64,000 nucleotides of DNA from Nyssa sinensis (taxonomy: Eukaryota; Streptophyta; Magnoliopsida; Cornales; Nyssaceae), in assembly GCA_008638375.1 (NCBI GenBank), contig CM018043.1, forward strand, positions 37,151,396-37,215,395, read 5' to 3'. The position numbers were made by a program, and so were the translations under genes. The notes under the pieces were generated by a model. That model was not told the origin of the DNA, did not search any database, and worked only from the letters and a program-made list of their open reading frames with translations. Positions 45,840 to 58,831 of this stretch are shown in pieces; positions within the stretch are counted from its first letter, which is position 1, and every line of letters starts with the position of its first letter.

Positions 45840-48800
45840 TGTCACGACCCGAAACCCACCCTACGCGGATCCCGAGGACGTGATGCCAGTTGGCCACCTT
45901 GTTAGTTTTTCCCACCCAACAATGCGACCAACCCAAGGTAACTTTACAATGAATTGCATTCTAAATGTAGGGTCAAAACAGCGAAATTCAAATCTTTTAA
46001 ATTAAGAATGCAACTCATCCAAACACAACAGAGCATGTCTAGAATCAGTCATCAAATATCTCTATAGTATAATATACATGCTCCAATGCAACCATTCTAT
46101 ATCAATAAATTACTTAAAACGGAAGTCACACCATGAAGGTTCAGCTAATTAAACTCATCTCCAATGATCAACAATCATAATGTCTCCAAGTACCACTTAA
46201 TTATAATGATCTGACATACTAGGCTAACCTCATCACTAATGATATAACATTATAATGCATAACTTTAAAGTTAACCTTACAGTGTTCACGTTCGATCTTT
46301 AACTTGGAGTTTATATCGTCATTGTCGTTCATTGTGCATCACTAGTTCCACTAATTATCTCATTGTATTTCATCCCACATGATGTCACCTGAAAAATGTT
46401 AGATAAATGGAATGAGCTTAAACAAGCTCAGCAAGTAAATTCCTAGCTTTGCCATGGGTTTGGGTTAGTCCACAAGTATAATAGGAGAAAGGGATAACAG
46501 ATAGCCAATAGCCAAATAAGCAACAAGAAATACATAGCCAGTCACCAAGGTGCGTAACAATGACCCGAGGGTCCAAAAGGCTTATCCCAAAATAAGATAT
46601 AAGAAGATAGTAACAAGGAATCCAACAACTGGGATCTAGCCAATCATGATAATCTGCTGCCACAACAATTACGATAGCCAATCAAAAGTATGACATGCTT
46701 GCATAGAATATGATCATTTAACGAGTACCAAAAATACATGATCATTAAGCAAAGTGTAACATCATTGCAATAATATGATCATTCACAGAGCATAGAATAT
46801 GATCATTCAACGATGCCAAATATATATCATCATCGAGTTCTAATAACCCAGAAATGCGTGAATCACCCGAGGCCCGGCATACCCCATTGGGACGCACATT
46901 CAGCCTCGCCTCATTATCCTGGGCTTACTGAATAGTGCTAGAGCTCTTTTCTCTACAAGTCCCGAAGGACATACAAGACCCCAAAGGGTCTTTCCCCCAT
47001 GCAATCTGTGAATAGATGGGCCATTGTAACTGAGCACAACCCCGGGTACATACCAAATATTATGACTAATAAAATTTCACACAGGATGTACAACCGTACA
47101 AGGCAATTGATATCACAATCAACGAAACACGAAGTGTGTGGAATAACAAGATTTCTATCAACAGGATATATCTCAAGGCTAGGTCATGGTATGATAGTGC
47201 AATGATGCTCAAATATCAATGATCAATCTCACAACGATGTAAGCAAGCAAGCAAATCCAAAGATTAGGCATAACCGATAACCACAAGTCGATTGGCTCAA
47301 ATCAAGTACATCAGGTAGTGATAGAGTACAAATTTGGCAGCATGTAGAAATGAACGTAATTGGCTGGGAATAACCACACAACAAAGTTCAGATTTACTTA
47401 CCTCGGTTCCTTAGTGTCATATTCCCCATTTACAAATACTCTGATGATATCCAGATACTTCAGGCATATCCTTGCATAGCCTGAATAATCATCATTAATT
47501 ACAAACAGATCAGAATTTATTCATTCATGTTTTATTCATCATCTTGGGAGTCTATTAGATCCCCTAATTAGGTTCATTGACCTATTTCCCACTCACTGGG
47601 TTTTAACTTATGTTATTAAATTCCTTAAATAGGCTTAGCAGTTGTCAGAATAATATTTTAAGTCCTTTTGACTCTAGTCGTTATCAATTAAGCACTTATT
47701 TGACCTTAGGGGCAAAATGGTAATTTTTTATTCTTACCCCGGACCCTATCATGGTCCTCAAAATAGTCCATATATCGTATATATAAATTTTTGAGTCTTT
47801 TGGACTTCATTTAGTATCTGCTTTTGATCACGGGACACATTGATCATTTTCTATTTTTCACGTTGACTGCTCCGGAGTCTTATCTAGCCCTTCGATTTTC
47901 ATAATTATGCTTTTGATAATTTATCAGATCAGATTGACCTTTATTCTACCTCCACTTTGCATTTACCATGCTCAAGGGAATTTTAGTCATTTCACGTTTT
48001 ATGATATTCTGACCCCGATCATTATTTAATCATATGTACGAGTTCACAAGTATTTGGGCTTCCATTGGTATCAATTTCGTCCAATTTGGACTTCGTATAG
48101 CATCAAGGGCATTTTGATAATTTCACATGTTGTATAGCTAAATTTTTTGGGGTCCCGTCTCATGAAACGGACCCCACCGTTGGGTTCGGAACGTCCAAAA
48201 TAGTCAAAGTGCACTATTGGTTTACTTTATTTGCACTTCATTTGACTGGTTTAGAACTAGGGGCAATTTCGTAATTTTAGTAATTAAACATTATTAATTT
48301 AATATTAATTTCATTTTAGGTTGGGCTACAGTATAATTTCTAGGAGTCCTAGGGTCGAAGTGCAATTTCTCAAACTTTCGTACTGAACCAAAGGGTTCAG
48401 TTTCACTTTAACCGAACCGGTCAACAGTTTCATTAAACCAACCGGTTTGGTTGGTACATTGCAATGCTGACGTCATGATGACGTTAGCCCTGATGTTTTA
48501 TAATTTAAAATCTCAAAACGTCACCGTGTTGCTACCGGTTAGATCCGGTCGGATCCCGACCCGAACCAAACCCGGATCTAGTTCTGTTTTAACCTGACTT
48601 GCCCCCCGATTTTCCGGTCTCCTTCTCCGATGGTATTTCCAACCACTGTTCACCGGAACAGTGTTCAATACACTGTTTTCACCATTTTATTCATGGTTTT
48701 CACATCCCAATTTTTACTATTTTTATACCAAATTAATCCTAGAGTTTCAAGAAACATTTTAGGACAGATTTAGACCCTGATCTCTACCGATTTTTGACAC

Positions 48801-50104
48801 CCATTTCTGGTTTTTCGGGCATTGCACCGGCGAGGGATAATAGGCCATCAAATGGCCATTTCTCAACCATTTAATGTGATTCAAGGTTCGTTGGGATCCT
48901 AAGACAGTGCGCTAGGCATATTATAGCTTCAATTCATGCTTAATTAAACTAATCAAAACCTGCCATGTTTGGCCGAAGCTCACAGGTAAATTTTCTGTAT
49001 TTTCTTTCATATTTTCATATATCAGACCCTAACATGCATCATACATATTTATAATAGCATGCAAGAAAAATAAGGATAGATTTGGTTTGGTTACCTGTTA
49101 TAGATTGTTGCTTCTCCAAACTGCTCCAAATCCGTTTCTCTCTCTCTCTCTCTGAAATTCTGCTCCTGTTTTTCTCTATTGTTTGCTTTTATCTCACTTC
49201 CCTTTTTTGATCTTCCATGGAAGCACCATCTCATTCATGTGCACACTTGTATACACAATCTCACATAATATATATATCTCTCTCTAGCAGACCTCATGCA
49301 TACACTCACAGATTTGATTCTGATCCCCTTTGATTCACGCAATACAGACTTATACATCATATATTAAATCTCATATATTTGATGTGATTTGCATGAAGTT
49401 CAATTGGTGGGTATGGCGGTCCAATGAGGGGTTGCCACCTCATTTTATTAAATCAGAAATTCAGTATATATATATATATACATATATATATATAAACATA
49501 TTTTATGTTTTTATTTGACTGCATGAAATCTTATTGGTTCATTTGGGTGGTGGCCTTGGTTGAACTTGAGCATATATACAATTTAGTTGTATAATTAAGC
49601 ACAAAGTGCTAATAGCCAACTTGGTTAAGTTTTTGAATGAAATTTTTTTCCATCATAGGTAAAGGGTTCAATTCCCCTTGGCCACCAATTTGGCTATTTT
49701 CCCACCATTTAGGCTAAGGCCTTGTTTGGTTGGCACGGTAATTCGGTTTCAGTGTTTCCTTTCTAAACTTTTGTTCCATAACTCATTTTTTGACGCGGTT
49801 TCTTCTGGTCACTTCCTATTCGGATTAGTTCACTGCCCAAGGTTCAGTGTTGGTTTTTTATTTACTTGGGGTTTCTGTAATTAGCTAATTCGAGTTCCGT
49901 CAGTGTTAAAACAACATTATTTCACCGAATTAGTCAGTAATTAGGTTCGGATGTTACACCCTCTTCTCTGGACATGTTTAATTATTCTATTGGTCTGTCA
50001 TGACCGCCGAGAAATCATGATAAATTTCCTTAATCATTTCTTAAGTCGGTGCTAATTAATAATTAGCAGACTAATTATTAATTAAGCAAGGTCGAGGTGT
50101 TACA
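45840..50104 (-). mobile_element. Solo-LTR-like gypsy derivative with a hybrid end
   Basis: Begins TGTCACGACCCG and ends TCGAGGTGTTACA on the plus strand, flanked by perfect CAAAG (45835-45839, 50105-50109). A second LTR border, GGTTCGGATGTTACA, ends at 49958 and is followed by a polypurine-tract-like CCCTCTTCTCTGG. Read on the minus strand: 146 bp of one LTR start, then a polypurine tract and a full 4.1-kb LTR. This looks like an element reduced by internal deletion rather than a plain solo LTR. It carries a paired TGACGTCA-like site (48468-48486) and a tRNA-like module (49613-49675). Confidence 0.85.
49613..49675 (+). other. tRNA-like A-box/B-box module inside LTR
   Basis: TAGCCAACTTGGTTAAG (49613-49629) and GGTTCAATTCC (49665-49675) on the plus strand, antisense to the minus-strand LTR. 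No acceptor stem. Confidence 0.55.
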
Positions 50105-50264
50105 CAAAGGCATCTAAAATTCTAATCCCAGAGCTAGAAGGGGATCCTACTGACCTGTTCCTGGAGGAACTACTCCCTACGGTATGAGTTTGGGATGACA
50201 CAGAAGTCTCCGAGGAGCTTTTTAAGCCATTACCGACACCGGAAGATGCAGTAGATGCCGACAT

Positions 50265-50650
50265 TTGAAAAAATTACAAAGGGGAAGAAGAAGAGAAGAG
50301 GTATCAAAGGAGGAGAAACAAAAAAGGAAAAAGAATAAGAAGTAAATCGAACCTACGAAACACGAACAAGGGAGGGAGCTTCGAAGCAGCGTTGATCTCT
50401 CTGAGTTCTCTAGTTACTCTGATTCGACAATGGTAGAATCTCTTTCTCAAAGTAGTGGAAATAATGAGGGAAGAAAGGCGTACGTAGGCCTTTTCCTCCT
50501 TTATATAGTTTCGCAAAAGTGAGGGCCCAACCAGCCAAACCGTCACGGCAGTTGAGTAGCTGATATGAAAAGACAAGATGAGTGACTTACGGAAACCCTC
50601 AGCCCTTGTTATATGTATAGCTAAACTAAGGCTCGGGGCTCGGGGGTAGC
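50265..50650 (+). other. Tat 3' non-coding region and polypurine tract
   Basis: Lies between the start of the antisense ORF and the 3' LTR, so any promoter for that ORF should be here. On the minus strand an AT-rich TATATAAAGG lies at about 50499-50508, some 235 bp before its ATG. The G-rich CGGGGCTCGGGGGTAGC (50634-50650) directly before the LTR is the polypurine tract. Confidence 0.65.
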
Positions 50651-51200
50651 TGATATGCCATAAAGTGACAGACCAACCTCCACATGACACGTGTACCTAC
50701 AGAACAGTTGAAGGACATCCATTCAGAGTAGGTCTGAGCACAAGGCCTTCAGAGCTTATGGATTGAAATATCGAGTAGCCTTCAGACCATTCCCAGCTCG
50801 GGAGGCACTGAACCTATTCAGAAGAGGATTCAGAGCTCGTCACTGCCTTAAGCACCCTACCGAGCTAAGGATAAGGAAACAGTATCCAACAAGAAAATTT
50901 CCACTTGCAGATATCGTTCAAGCGCAGTGTCCAAATTGGTAACTGCCATTCTCTGGTGATCAAATCCCTACTTTTATGACTCCAAATCCTAATCAACTTA
51001 GGAAATCCATAACCTATAAATAAAACCCTAAGGTACGCTGTTACATTCATACTCATTCAATTGTCATTACTTTCAATCTTTTAATTCAGTTTTATTGACT
51101 TCATCACCGGAGCCAACCCGGTGGCCTTCTAATCCTTTTCTTTGAGTGTTCCACAGGAAACGGAGTTCGGAGTCCCTACCGACCAAAAAGTGCAACTTCA
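50651..51200 (+). repeat. 3' LTR of the Tat element
   Basis: Starts TGATATGCCATAAAGTG and ends AGTGCAACTTCA. It matches the two 5' LTR pieces with scattered differences (roughly one in ten to fifteen bases by eye), so it is clearly older than the Tekay element. Confidence 0.92.
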
Positions 51201-51205
51201 TTTTG

Positions 51206-52160
51206 GAATAGATATAATCATATTATAGATATAACATATATGAGACAACTCAAATCAGTTACAACAGATCATATATAGATCAGAGATAGATCAAATTTGA
51301 TACAGAACAGATCAAAGGCACATCAGAGCATATGCAACAAATTTAGGGTAAAAAAGACTAAATACATGACAGATTAGAGAACCAATCAGATTAGATTTAG
51401 AATGGATCAGATCGGGCACAAACAGATCAGAACATACTAGGTCATATTCAAACACACCAGATCAAATGCATGAGAGATCAGATCAAATATAAATAGTTTA
51501 GAATTAGATTGGATTAGATACAAAATTGACCAAAACAGATTAGGTCATGCATAGAGCATATCATATTAGATACAGATGGATCTAATTAAATACTAAACAT
51601 ATTAGATCGAATACGGAACATATCAGATCAGATAACAGAATAGTTACAGATCAACTACTAATAGATACAACTTAGAATATATGCATATCAGAAATCAAAA
51701 TAGATACAATTTAGATTAGATCAGAACTAATATAGATATGGATCATATCAAAATGGGTACAAATCATATCATAACAGACCTAAATCAAATATCCGAATAG
51801 ATTATATTAAAATAGATACAGATGCAAATTAGAACAAATATAACAAATTAAGCTAGAAAAAATATAACATATTAGATCAGAATGGATACAACAGATCATA
51901 TAGGAATAAATACAATAGATCAAATCAGAATAAATATAACAGATCGGATTGGAACAAATTTAACAGATTAGATCGAGGTAGATATAACAGATTAAATCAG
52001 AATAGTTACAATATATCATATACAGATCAACTATAACAAATCAGATATAGGTTAGATCAGATATAGATTAGAACGAAACAAAATAGATAGAGTAGATCAG
52101 ATATAGATCATATCAGAACAAAATATATACCACAAATCATATCATAACAGATTAAAAATG
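51206..52160. repeat. Degenerate AGATCAGAT-type repeat, right part
   Basis: Nearly 1 kb built from variants of AGATCAGAT, GATACAGATC and ATAACAGATC, with no fixed period that I can see. Same word set as 29820-30138. Stops prevent any long frame. Confidence 0.8.
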
Positions 52161-52880
52161 ATCATGAGTTATAAAACAGAGTTGCCTTAATAAAATAGAA
52201 GTTTTTCACTAATAAATAATAATTGATACTCAAAAAAATGTACAACAAATTGCATAGAAGAATGCATAAAAGATGTCACATCACTAATAACAGAATGGGC
52301 CCGACTACCCATAATAGAATGCATATCCAAGTGTACTGCAATCATTAGGCTATCCTGAATAGCATGAAGAACTCTGAATAATAAAACAGATTCATCCTGA
52401 AAGATTATAATAGAATATAAAAAATGCACCCTGACATAGGCCATAAGGCCATGGCATCTAAGAAAATATTTTATCATGCATAAAATAGATTTCAAATTCA
52501 AATCTCAGATTTCACATTCATTTTTTTAAATCACATGCAATAAAACATGTGTAGCAAATATCATAGTTGATAATGTCAGAAAGTAGTAGTCGTGCTTGTT
52601 CAAAAAGGTTTTATGATAAAATCATCCATAGCAAATATTTCTTTTGCAAGCTATTAAAAGACATTTTAAGAGCAGAGTGTTATAGACATCATATCAAGGA
52701 TCAGATTAATCAAAGTCTGCAAAATATCAATGATTCAAGAAATAATATCACCAACAAAGTATAGAGATTGGGCATTTGTCAAACAAGAGATACAATGCCA
52801 CTGATTTAGGGTACAAGATTACTCATAAAAACATGGAATAGATCTTTTTGAATAGGATATAGAAGTTCCTGATTCAAGAT
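52161..52880. other. AT-rich sequence, no gene seen
   Basis: No recognisable gene or element border. Short frames on both strands (52187-52501 minus, 52567-52764 plus) match no family. Confidence 0.5.
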
Positions 52881-53786
52881 GCAAGATTACTAACCTTATG
52901 TCCTTAGTTCCAATTCCATATTTGTTTCCAAACATTGTCCTTTTGTCATCCTTAATGATCCTAAAGTCACAGCTCAAATAACACTTAATGCTAACTCAAA
53001 ATGTAACTCAAACTTAATCACTACTTTCTCATCCTCGTTAGTCTAATTGAACCTTGTTTTTGGGTTCAGAAGCCTAAAACACTCTAAGATGGGTCATCTC
53101 TTGGTTCCTAAGTTCATTAGGTAGCTTATTCTTCTATTAGTTGTATAATGGTAAATTTTTCCTTGCGTGTATTATACTTTTCAGTAATTAATTTGACATA
53201 ACGGACCTCATTTTTAGGTCTCGAGGCCTTGAAAACCTTAAGTTAGGCCAACCTTATTTTTTTGAACTCATTTGGTTAATGTTTGTGACACATTTGATAT
53301 TATTTCATTTGTTGTTCCTTATTTTTTAGAATTTAATTTGACGAAACAGACTTCATCATTGAGTCCAGAACGTCCAAAATAGTCAAGGTAAAACCCTTTT
53401 TATATTTAATTGGCCTCGACCATAAATTAAGGCATTATAGTTATTTTACATTTTATGTATTTAAATTTTTGGCATCTCATTTGCTAAAATGGACTCCATT
53501 ATTGAGTCTAGAATGTCTAACATAATCAGAATAGGCCCTTCCCGTAATTTATTTGGGTCTCATCTATTATTTATTAATTTATTTTATATAAATCTAATTA
53601 TATATATATTTATATTTATATTTATATATATATTCATATATTTGGTTAAAATATAACACAACCACTTCAACGGCTTAGTGATAGGAGCTCCCTCTTGTTA
53701 TAATTGGTCACTAGTTTGAGTCTCAAGCAACTCATTTGCCTTTTTTATTTTCTTTTATTTTTTTATATAATATATATATATATATA
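52881..53786 (-). repeat. Strongly decayed minus-strand gypsy LTR piece
   Basis: Contains the diverged LTR block with CATTGAGTCCAGAACGTCC and CCAAAATAGTCAAG (53355-53387), seen in all long LTRs here. It also has a tRNA-like module with CGGCTTAGTGATAGG (53671-53685) and AGTTTGAGTCT (53713-53723). It ends in an (AT)n tract where a younger LTR starts. Its own ends are not clear. Confidence 0.6.
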
Positions 53787-56700
53787 TGTTGCGACCCGGA
53801 ACCCACCCTATGCTGATTAGGGGCCGTGACCGACACTGTTATCTAGACAGGCCGTACAAAATCAAATGAATTGCACAAGACAGTAAATTTTTTTTTCTTC
53901 TTTTATTTTATCAAGCACGGAAGTTACACATATGCAACTCATCTGATAACCAATCAACTTAACATCTATCAATAAGATCATTTTCAAATACAATTTTCAT
54001 CATCACTGATCACCATTCAAGTCTAATAATATCTTCTAGTGTCACTATGTCACAATATCTAACATTAGTATCAACCTTACAAGATAAATCCAAATTAAGG
54101 CTCAGAGCTGTACATCATCAAAGTTTCCTACAAGCATATCGATCACTAGCTCTATTAGTTACCATCACTGCATTTCCTTTCATATTGTGTCACCTGAAAA
54201 TTTGGTATAATTCTAGGGTGAGCTAACTTAAGCTCAGTAAGTAAATCATTCACCCTGTCATGGGTTACACAAGGGTGTATAATTAAAGAATAATCATAGG
54301 ATTTCAAGTTCAAAGGGATCGGTCATCAGGCCAGAATAGTACGTTTAACAAAGAGGTTACAATTGCAATAAGAATGACTAAGCAAGTCAAGAAGCACAAA
54401 TCTATCAACATATAACGTTTAACTACCCAAATCAAAGGGATTCAAATCGAATAGAAAGATAAGCCTTAAAGGCGTATTTATTATCCAAAAGTAACATCAT
54501 CAAATCAACAATCATGGCATGGAATTAAATATACAGAATCTAAGTTAAATAGATGCTATCAACAAATAAGTTACGGCTACCCCCAAACTGCACTCATTTA
54601 GGTTCACCACTCATCTCTGGGTTTCCCTAAATGGAACCAATAGCTCTTATCAAATAATCTTGTCCTCATTAGGACTCCGTGTTGGGTATTATACCCAAAC
54701 ACCGACCCATAGGTCATCAGTATCAATAGAGTAAAGATGGGCATGGTGACAAACACAAGCCCAAGTGCTCACAAATAATATTATCATCACATGAATTCCA
54801 GAAGGTATGTACATATGCACAGATTACAAATGTCCACAACAAAAAGAGATCACAATGATCACAAACACAAGATAAAGCCAAGAAGTCAAATGACTTATAA
54901 ATATTCACGGCAAATAAAATCTCGAAGGATCACAAATTCCACAACATGGAATCACAACAAACAATATGTTGTAAACTTAAAGTAATTATTGATGCAAGAT
55001 TTCAAGAAGCAAATATTGGTAATTATACAAGTAGGCCACATTGGCAGAATAGAAATTCACTTATTAGAGTTTGGGCTTACTTATATTGGTCTTTAGCATA
55101 ACATTCCCATACCGGTACCATAGTAGCTATTCCATAGCCTTGTTCTATTTTTTTTATCATTTGGAGATCCTATAATCACGGATAAAAAATACATTTTATG
55201 TTGAATTAGTACATATTCTAATTCAGGTACCTCAATTTTGTATTTTAAGTTCTTTTGAACTTATTCTAGTTGATTAAAAGATCCTTAGATTCCCAATTTG
55301 GGGTTCTTGGTGCTTTATAACTTATTTGGTCTTTTAGGGGCATAATGGTAATTTACACCTAATAATGTCCCATATTTCCCATATATGATTTACGTATTTG
55401 GACTTCATGTTTTGAGTCCAAACGGTTCTTAAAATATTAATATGGGTCTTTTAACTTAATCTATACTCTCCTAGTAGCTTTATTAAGTTTCAAGAATGTA
55501 TTCGTCAATTTTTAGTTTGTTACTGAGCCTTATTTTTCTCAAAAGGACATCACAATCAGGTCCGGAATGTAAAATATAATCAATTTAAGTTTTTCTGGAT
55601 CTTAATTTGCATATCTATAGCTTATATTAAGCTTAGGGGCATTTTTGTAATTTTACACTTTCAGATGTCTCATTTTTTGATACTTTTTTTTGCTAAAATA
55701 AACTTCACCGTTGAGTCCAGAATGTCAAAGAAAGTTAGAATATACTATCTCTAACATTTAACTAGCTTCTAGATCACTAAGGGCATAATGATAATTATGA
55801 TATTTTACATGTCAATATTTTTGGGACTTCGTTTCATAAAATGAACCCCACTGTTGGGTCTAGAATGCCAAAAAATGTTAAGATAGGTATTTTCATAGTC
55901 ATCGAGTTTCAACTGATAGCTTAATCAATCATTTAGGACACAATTGAAATTATTCCAATTTGCCCATTCATATTTTTCAAGGTCTAATTTTATAAATCAA
56001 ACTCTGTCATTGAGTTCAGAATGCCCAAAAATATTGAGTCAGACTCTTCTTGCATTTTAATTGGCCTTCGTTTGGCCTATTTTCAACTTAATGACATTTT
56101 GGTAATTTCCCATAATTTAAAAGAATTTAAAAATAATTTATAATTATTTTTTGGGCCATTTCGTAATTAACAGAAAGTTTGGGGGTCAAAATATAATTCC
56201 AAAAAACTTTAAATAAAAACCAACCGGTTTAGTTCTTAACCAAGTGAATTGGTCCAAAATAGACGAGAACCAACCGGTTTAGCGTGTCATTACAATGTCA
56301 GCCTGATGTCATCCTCCATTTATTAAAATGACGCTGTTTGGTTTATAATTAGGATCTGTTATAAGCGAGTTAACCTTACCTGACTTGATCTGACCTATTG
56401 ACTAACCCAAGTCAACAAAGACCTCACCGGCGCCTATCACATTCTCCAGCGACAACGATCAATCCAACGCACCCTGACCCGTTTTTCACGTAGAATCAAT
56501 CCTCAATGCCACAATTGGATTTTTTCAAGTCTAGACCGTTGAAATAGGGAGTCATAGTGGGTCTCCGACGAGTCCCGATTTTTCAACGACCCTCGTATCT
56601 TCCATTTCCTTCATTTTTTCTTACCGTTTTTTATTCTAATGTACTCCAAGGTTTGTATTAACCATTTTTAGCTAGCTTTGAACCACCAAAGCGCAATAAA

Positions 56701-57025
56701 TCAAGATAAGATTCGATTATCATTTTCACTTCCATTCACCTATAAATCAGTTTAACTCATTTGTAGACCATTTCAGACATTTTTTTTCCTACATTCACCA
56801 TTTTTTATGCTCTTTAAGCTCTAACTCATGCTTTTAAGTTTTTCTCAAGTTGATTCAAATCCAATTTCTTAAGTTCTTAACAACAGTATCTGATTAGTGT
56901 TCTAAATGACATTCGATGTGTTTCCCTTCTATTTTCTTCATTAAACTTCTAAACTTCTATAGAAATAACGAATTAAATCCTCGAGAAAAGGTTTTATACC
57001 TGTTTAGTCAAGGGCCTAGATTTTT
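53787..57025 (-). mobile_element. Gypsy LTR fragment, cut by the element at 57026
   Basis: Starts TGTTGCGACCCGGAACCCACCCTA, close to the left border of the other minus-strand LTRs. It keeps their block order (GTCACCTGAAAATTTGG near 54187; repeated GTTGAGTCCAGAATGTC blocks at 55700-56030; an eroded CGGTTTAG block near 56220-56285). It stops where the plus-strand LTR begins, some hundreds of bases short of a full LTR. Decay is advanced. Confidence 0.75.
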
Positions 57026-58797
57026 TGTAATACCCTGACCCGGGTTAGCACACATACCGAGATAGACCGAGTCGGGTAGTGTACTATCAGTTATAAACAA
57101 GCTGGTTAAGCTCTATATTTTGGTATCATATGAGTTGTACGATTTTGAAATGTGAACAGTGTTAGTTATACAATCAGTGCCGGGCAATGCCTAAGCAACC
57201 CAGAACTATGCCTCGTAATGCATGCATGCACATATTTCCATGCATGCGTACGTATACATATACATGTAGCTTAATTAAAATGAGTGTATCTACGCGTAAT
57301 TAGAAAATAAAATATATGTACATATATGAGTATATACATATGTATATATGTATATACCTAGTATAGTATATGTGTATATATATATATATATATGTGTGCA
57401 TTATTAATTGAGAAAAGAAAAGAAGATACAGCATGTTGTGCATGCAATGAGTGTGTGTCAGCTTGTGTGCACAAGTGGGTGTGTGTGTACTGTTGCATGT
57501 GTAAGTATATGTGTTGATATAATGTGTATATATATATATATATATCAACAAATATCTCCACAAAATTGAATGTAAAGCTGCATTCTGAAAAGAAGGAAAA
57601 GAAGAAATAATTAGATCAGAAATAAAGTCAAGAAAAGGGGCTTTAGAAGGGGGTGAAACCGAGTAAAAAGGTGACTAGGGCAGTGGAGTGTGATGATGGT
57701 ATCCATATACATATATGCGTGTGAGTTAAAGAGAAATCGAAAGCAAAGATTGATTGAGAGGGGCTGAGAGCATCTTGAGTAGATACAGAAGACTTAGAAG
57801 TGGAAGAGGAGAAGTGAGAAAATCAAAAAAATGTATGCCTTGTTAGTTTCTGTTTTAAATTTAAAAGGCAGGATAGTTAGTTATGATTGTAGGGTCTTAT
57901 AGAGTATGAAAAATAAAATCTAATGCAAAAAGAAATAACTAAAATGGTTAAAAGATGAAGCAGTTATGGTGAGTTGCAGGTCATGAGAATAATTTGGGTT
58001 TACTAGATTTCATGCTTTAAACTTGAACCAAACCATGAGGAACTAATCCTTAATGTTGCAGAAAGAAACTAGAAGAAAAATTTAGAAGAAACAGTGACGG
58101 AATCCTTGTAATTTAGGGCTCGCCGGAAAGTCGCATCTTCTGGCCGGAGCTACTGTTCTTCCCTGTTCATAGGGATTTGATGAACCAAGTTAAAAAAAAA
58201 AAAAAAAAAACTTTAGAAATGGAACCTCCATGAAAAACTAAAGAGAACTGTGTTTAAAAAGAATTGAAACTTGATCAAAAAATTCTTGCCATCGCCGGAT
58301 ATGGCGACGAAAACCTAGAAAAGCCTTACCGGAAAGTCAGGGAGATGATGAACAGTGTCTCCCCGAAGTTGCGTCGTTTTAAGGGTTAAACCATTTTAAT
58401 TTAAAAGTTAAATTAAGACTATTTGGCTATGGTTATAAGAAATTAAATGGGATACACAGAGCGGGGATGGGGATAGCCTATCCCTGATTTCGGCCTTTGT
58501 CCAATGTTTGGTTTCCGATGGTTAAGAAAAAAAAATGCGCAGGGGCGCAGCCTTAGCGGGTCGAACCCTAGACATGTTGGAAGGAACCCTAAGCCCAACC
58601 CATTTAGACACAGGCAGGCCTGTGCACCTAATTCGGCCCAAATATATATATATATATATATATATTATAAAAGAAATAAAAATAAGAAAAAGAAACAAAA
58701 GGGGCGCAGCCCCTGAGGTTCAAATGTATGACCTATTAGGAGATAAGCTTGAGACAGACCAAGTTGACAGGACAATCCAGTGTCAACTAAGTCTCAC

Positions 58798-58831
<34 letters not shown>

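Larger units (their letters stand above)
44260..50264 (-). pseudogene. Antisense, intron-containing extra ORF of the Tat element
   Basis: Read opposite to gag-pol. It starts ATG at 50264 (MSASTASSGVGNG, Ser-rich), is split by the LTR insertion at 45840-50104, and continues through PMDRPFDVREGEICV and WRHLLGFIALGHLND-like sequence to a splice donor GTAAGA at 45383. The intron (94 bp) ends TTTTGTGCAG at 45290, and the joined codon restores frame into DKSIWKRSAF. A second likely intron runs 44782-44703 (GTAACT...CTACAG), although its joining frame is uncertain. The last exon is a strong coiled coil (MESERDSLVRQLEELKNEN) with an acidic end. Such antisense extra ORFs are known in Tat elements, function unknown. 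TAG or TAA codons (three before the first intron, one each in exons 2 and 3) and a shift in an A/G run near 45005 break it. Confidence 0.8.
30139..51200 (+). mobile_element. Tat-lineage Ty3/gypsy element, nested and decayed
   Basis: LTRs begin TGATATGCCATAAAGTG and end in ACTTCA/GCATCA: 5' LTR 30139-36892 (566 bp once a 6.2-kb insert is removed) and 3' LTR 50651-51200 (550 bp). The primer site TTTGGCGCCGTC follows the 5' LTR. The internal order is gag, protease, RT, RNase H, a second archaeal-type RNase H, integrase, then an antisense ORF before the 3' LTR. A doubled RNase H and an extra ORF are hallmarks of the Tat branch. Without the two nested insertions the element is about 10.6 kb. No clean 5-bp target duplication is visible (CTTCG left, TTTTG right). 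Many stops and three or more frameshifts make it inactive. Confidence 0.92.

Noticed and set aside
30139..51200. Clean 5-bp target duplication for the Tat element
   Set aside because: Left flank CTTCG and right flank TTTTG do not match. A CTTCG/CTTCA match appears only if the LTR end is moved inward against the TG...CA rule.
57300..57563. Open frame on the minus strand
   Set aside because: Translation of TATA and GTGT repeats inside an LTR.
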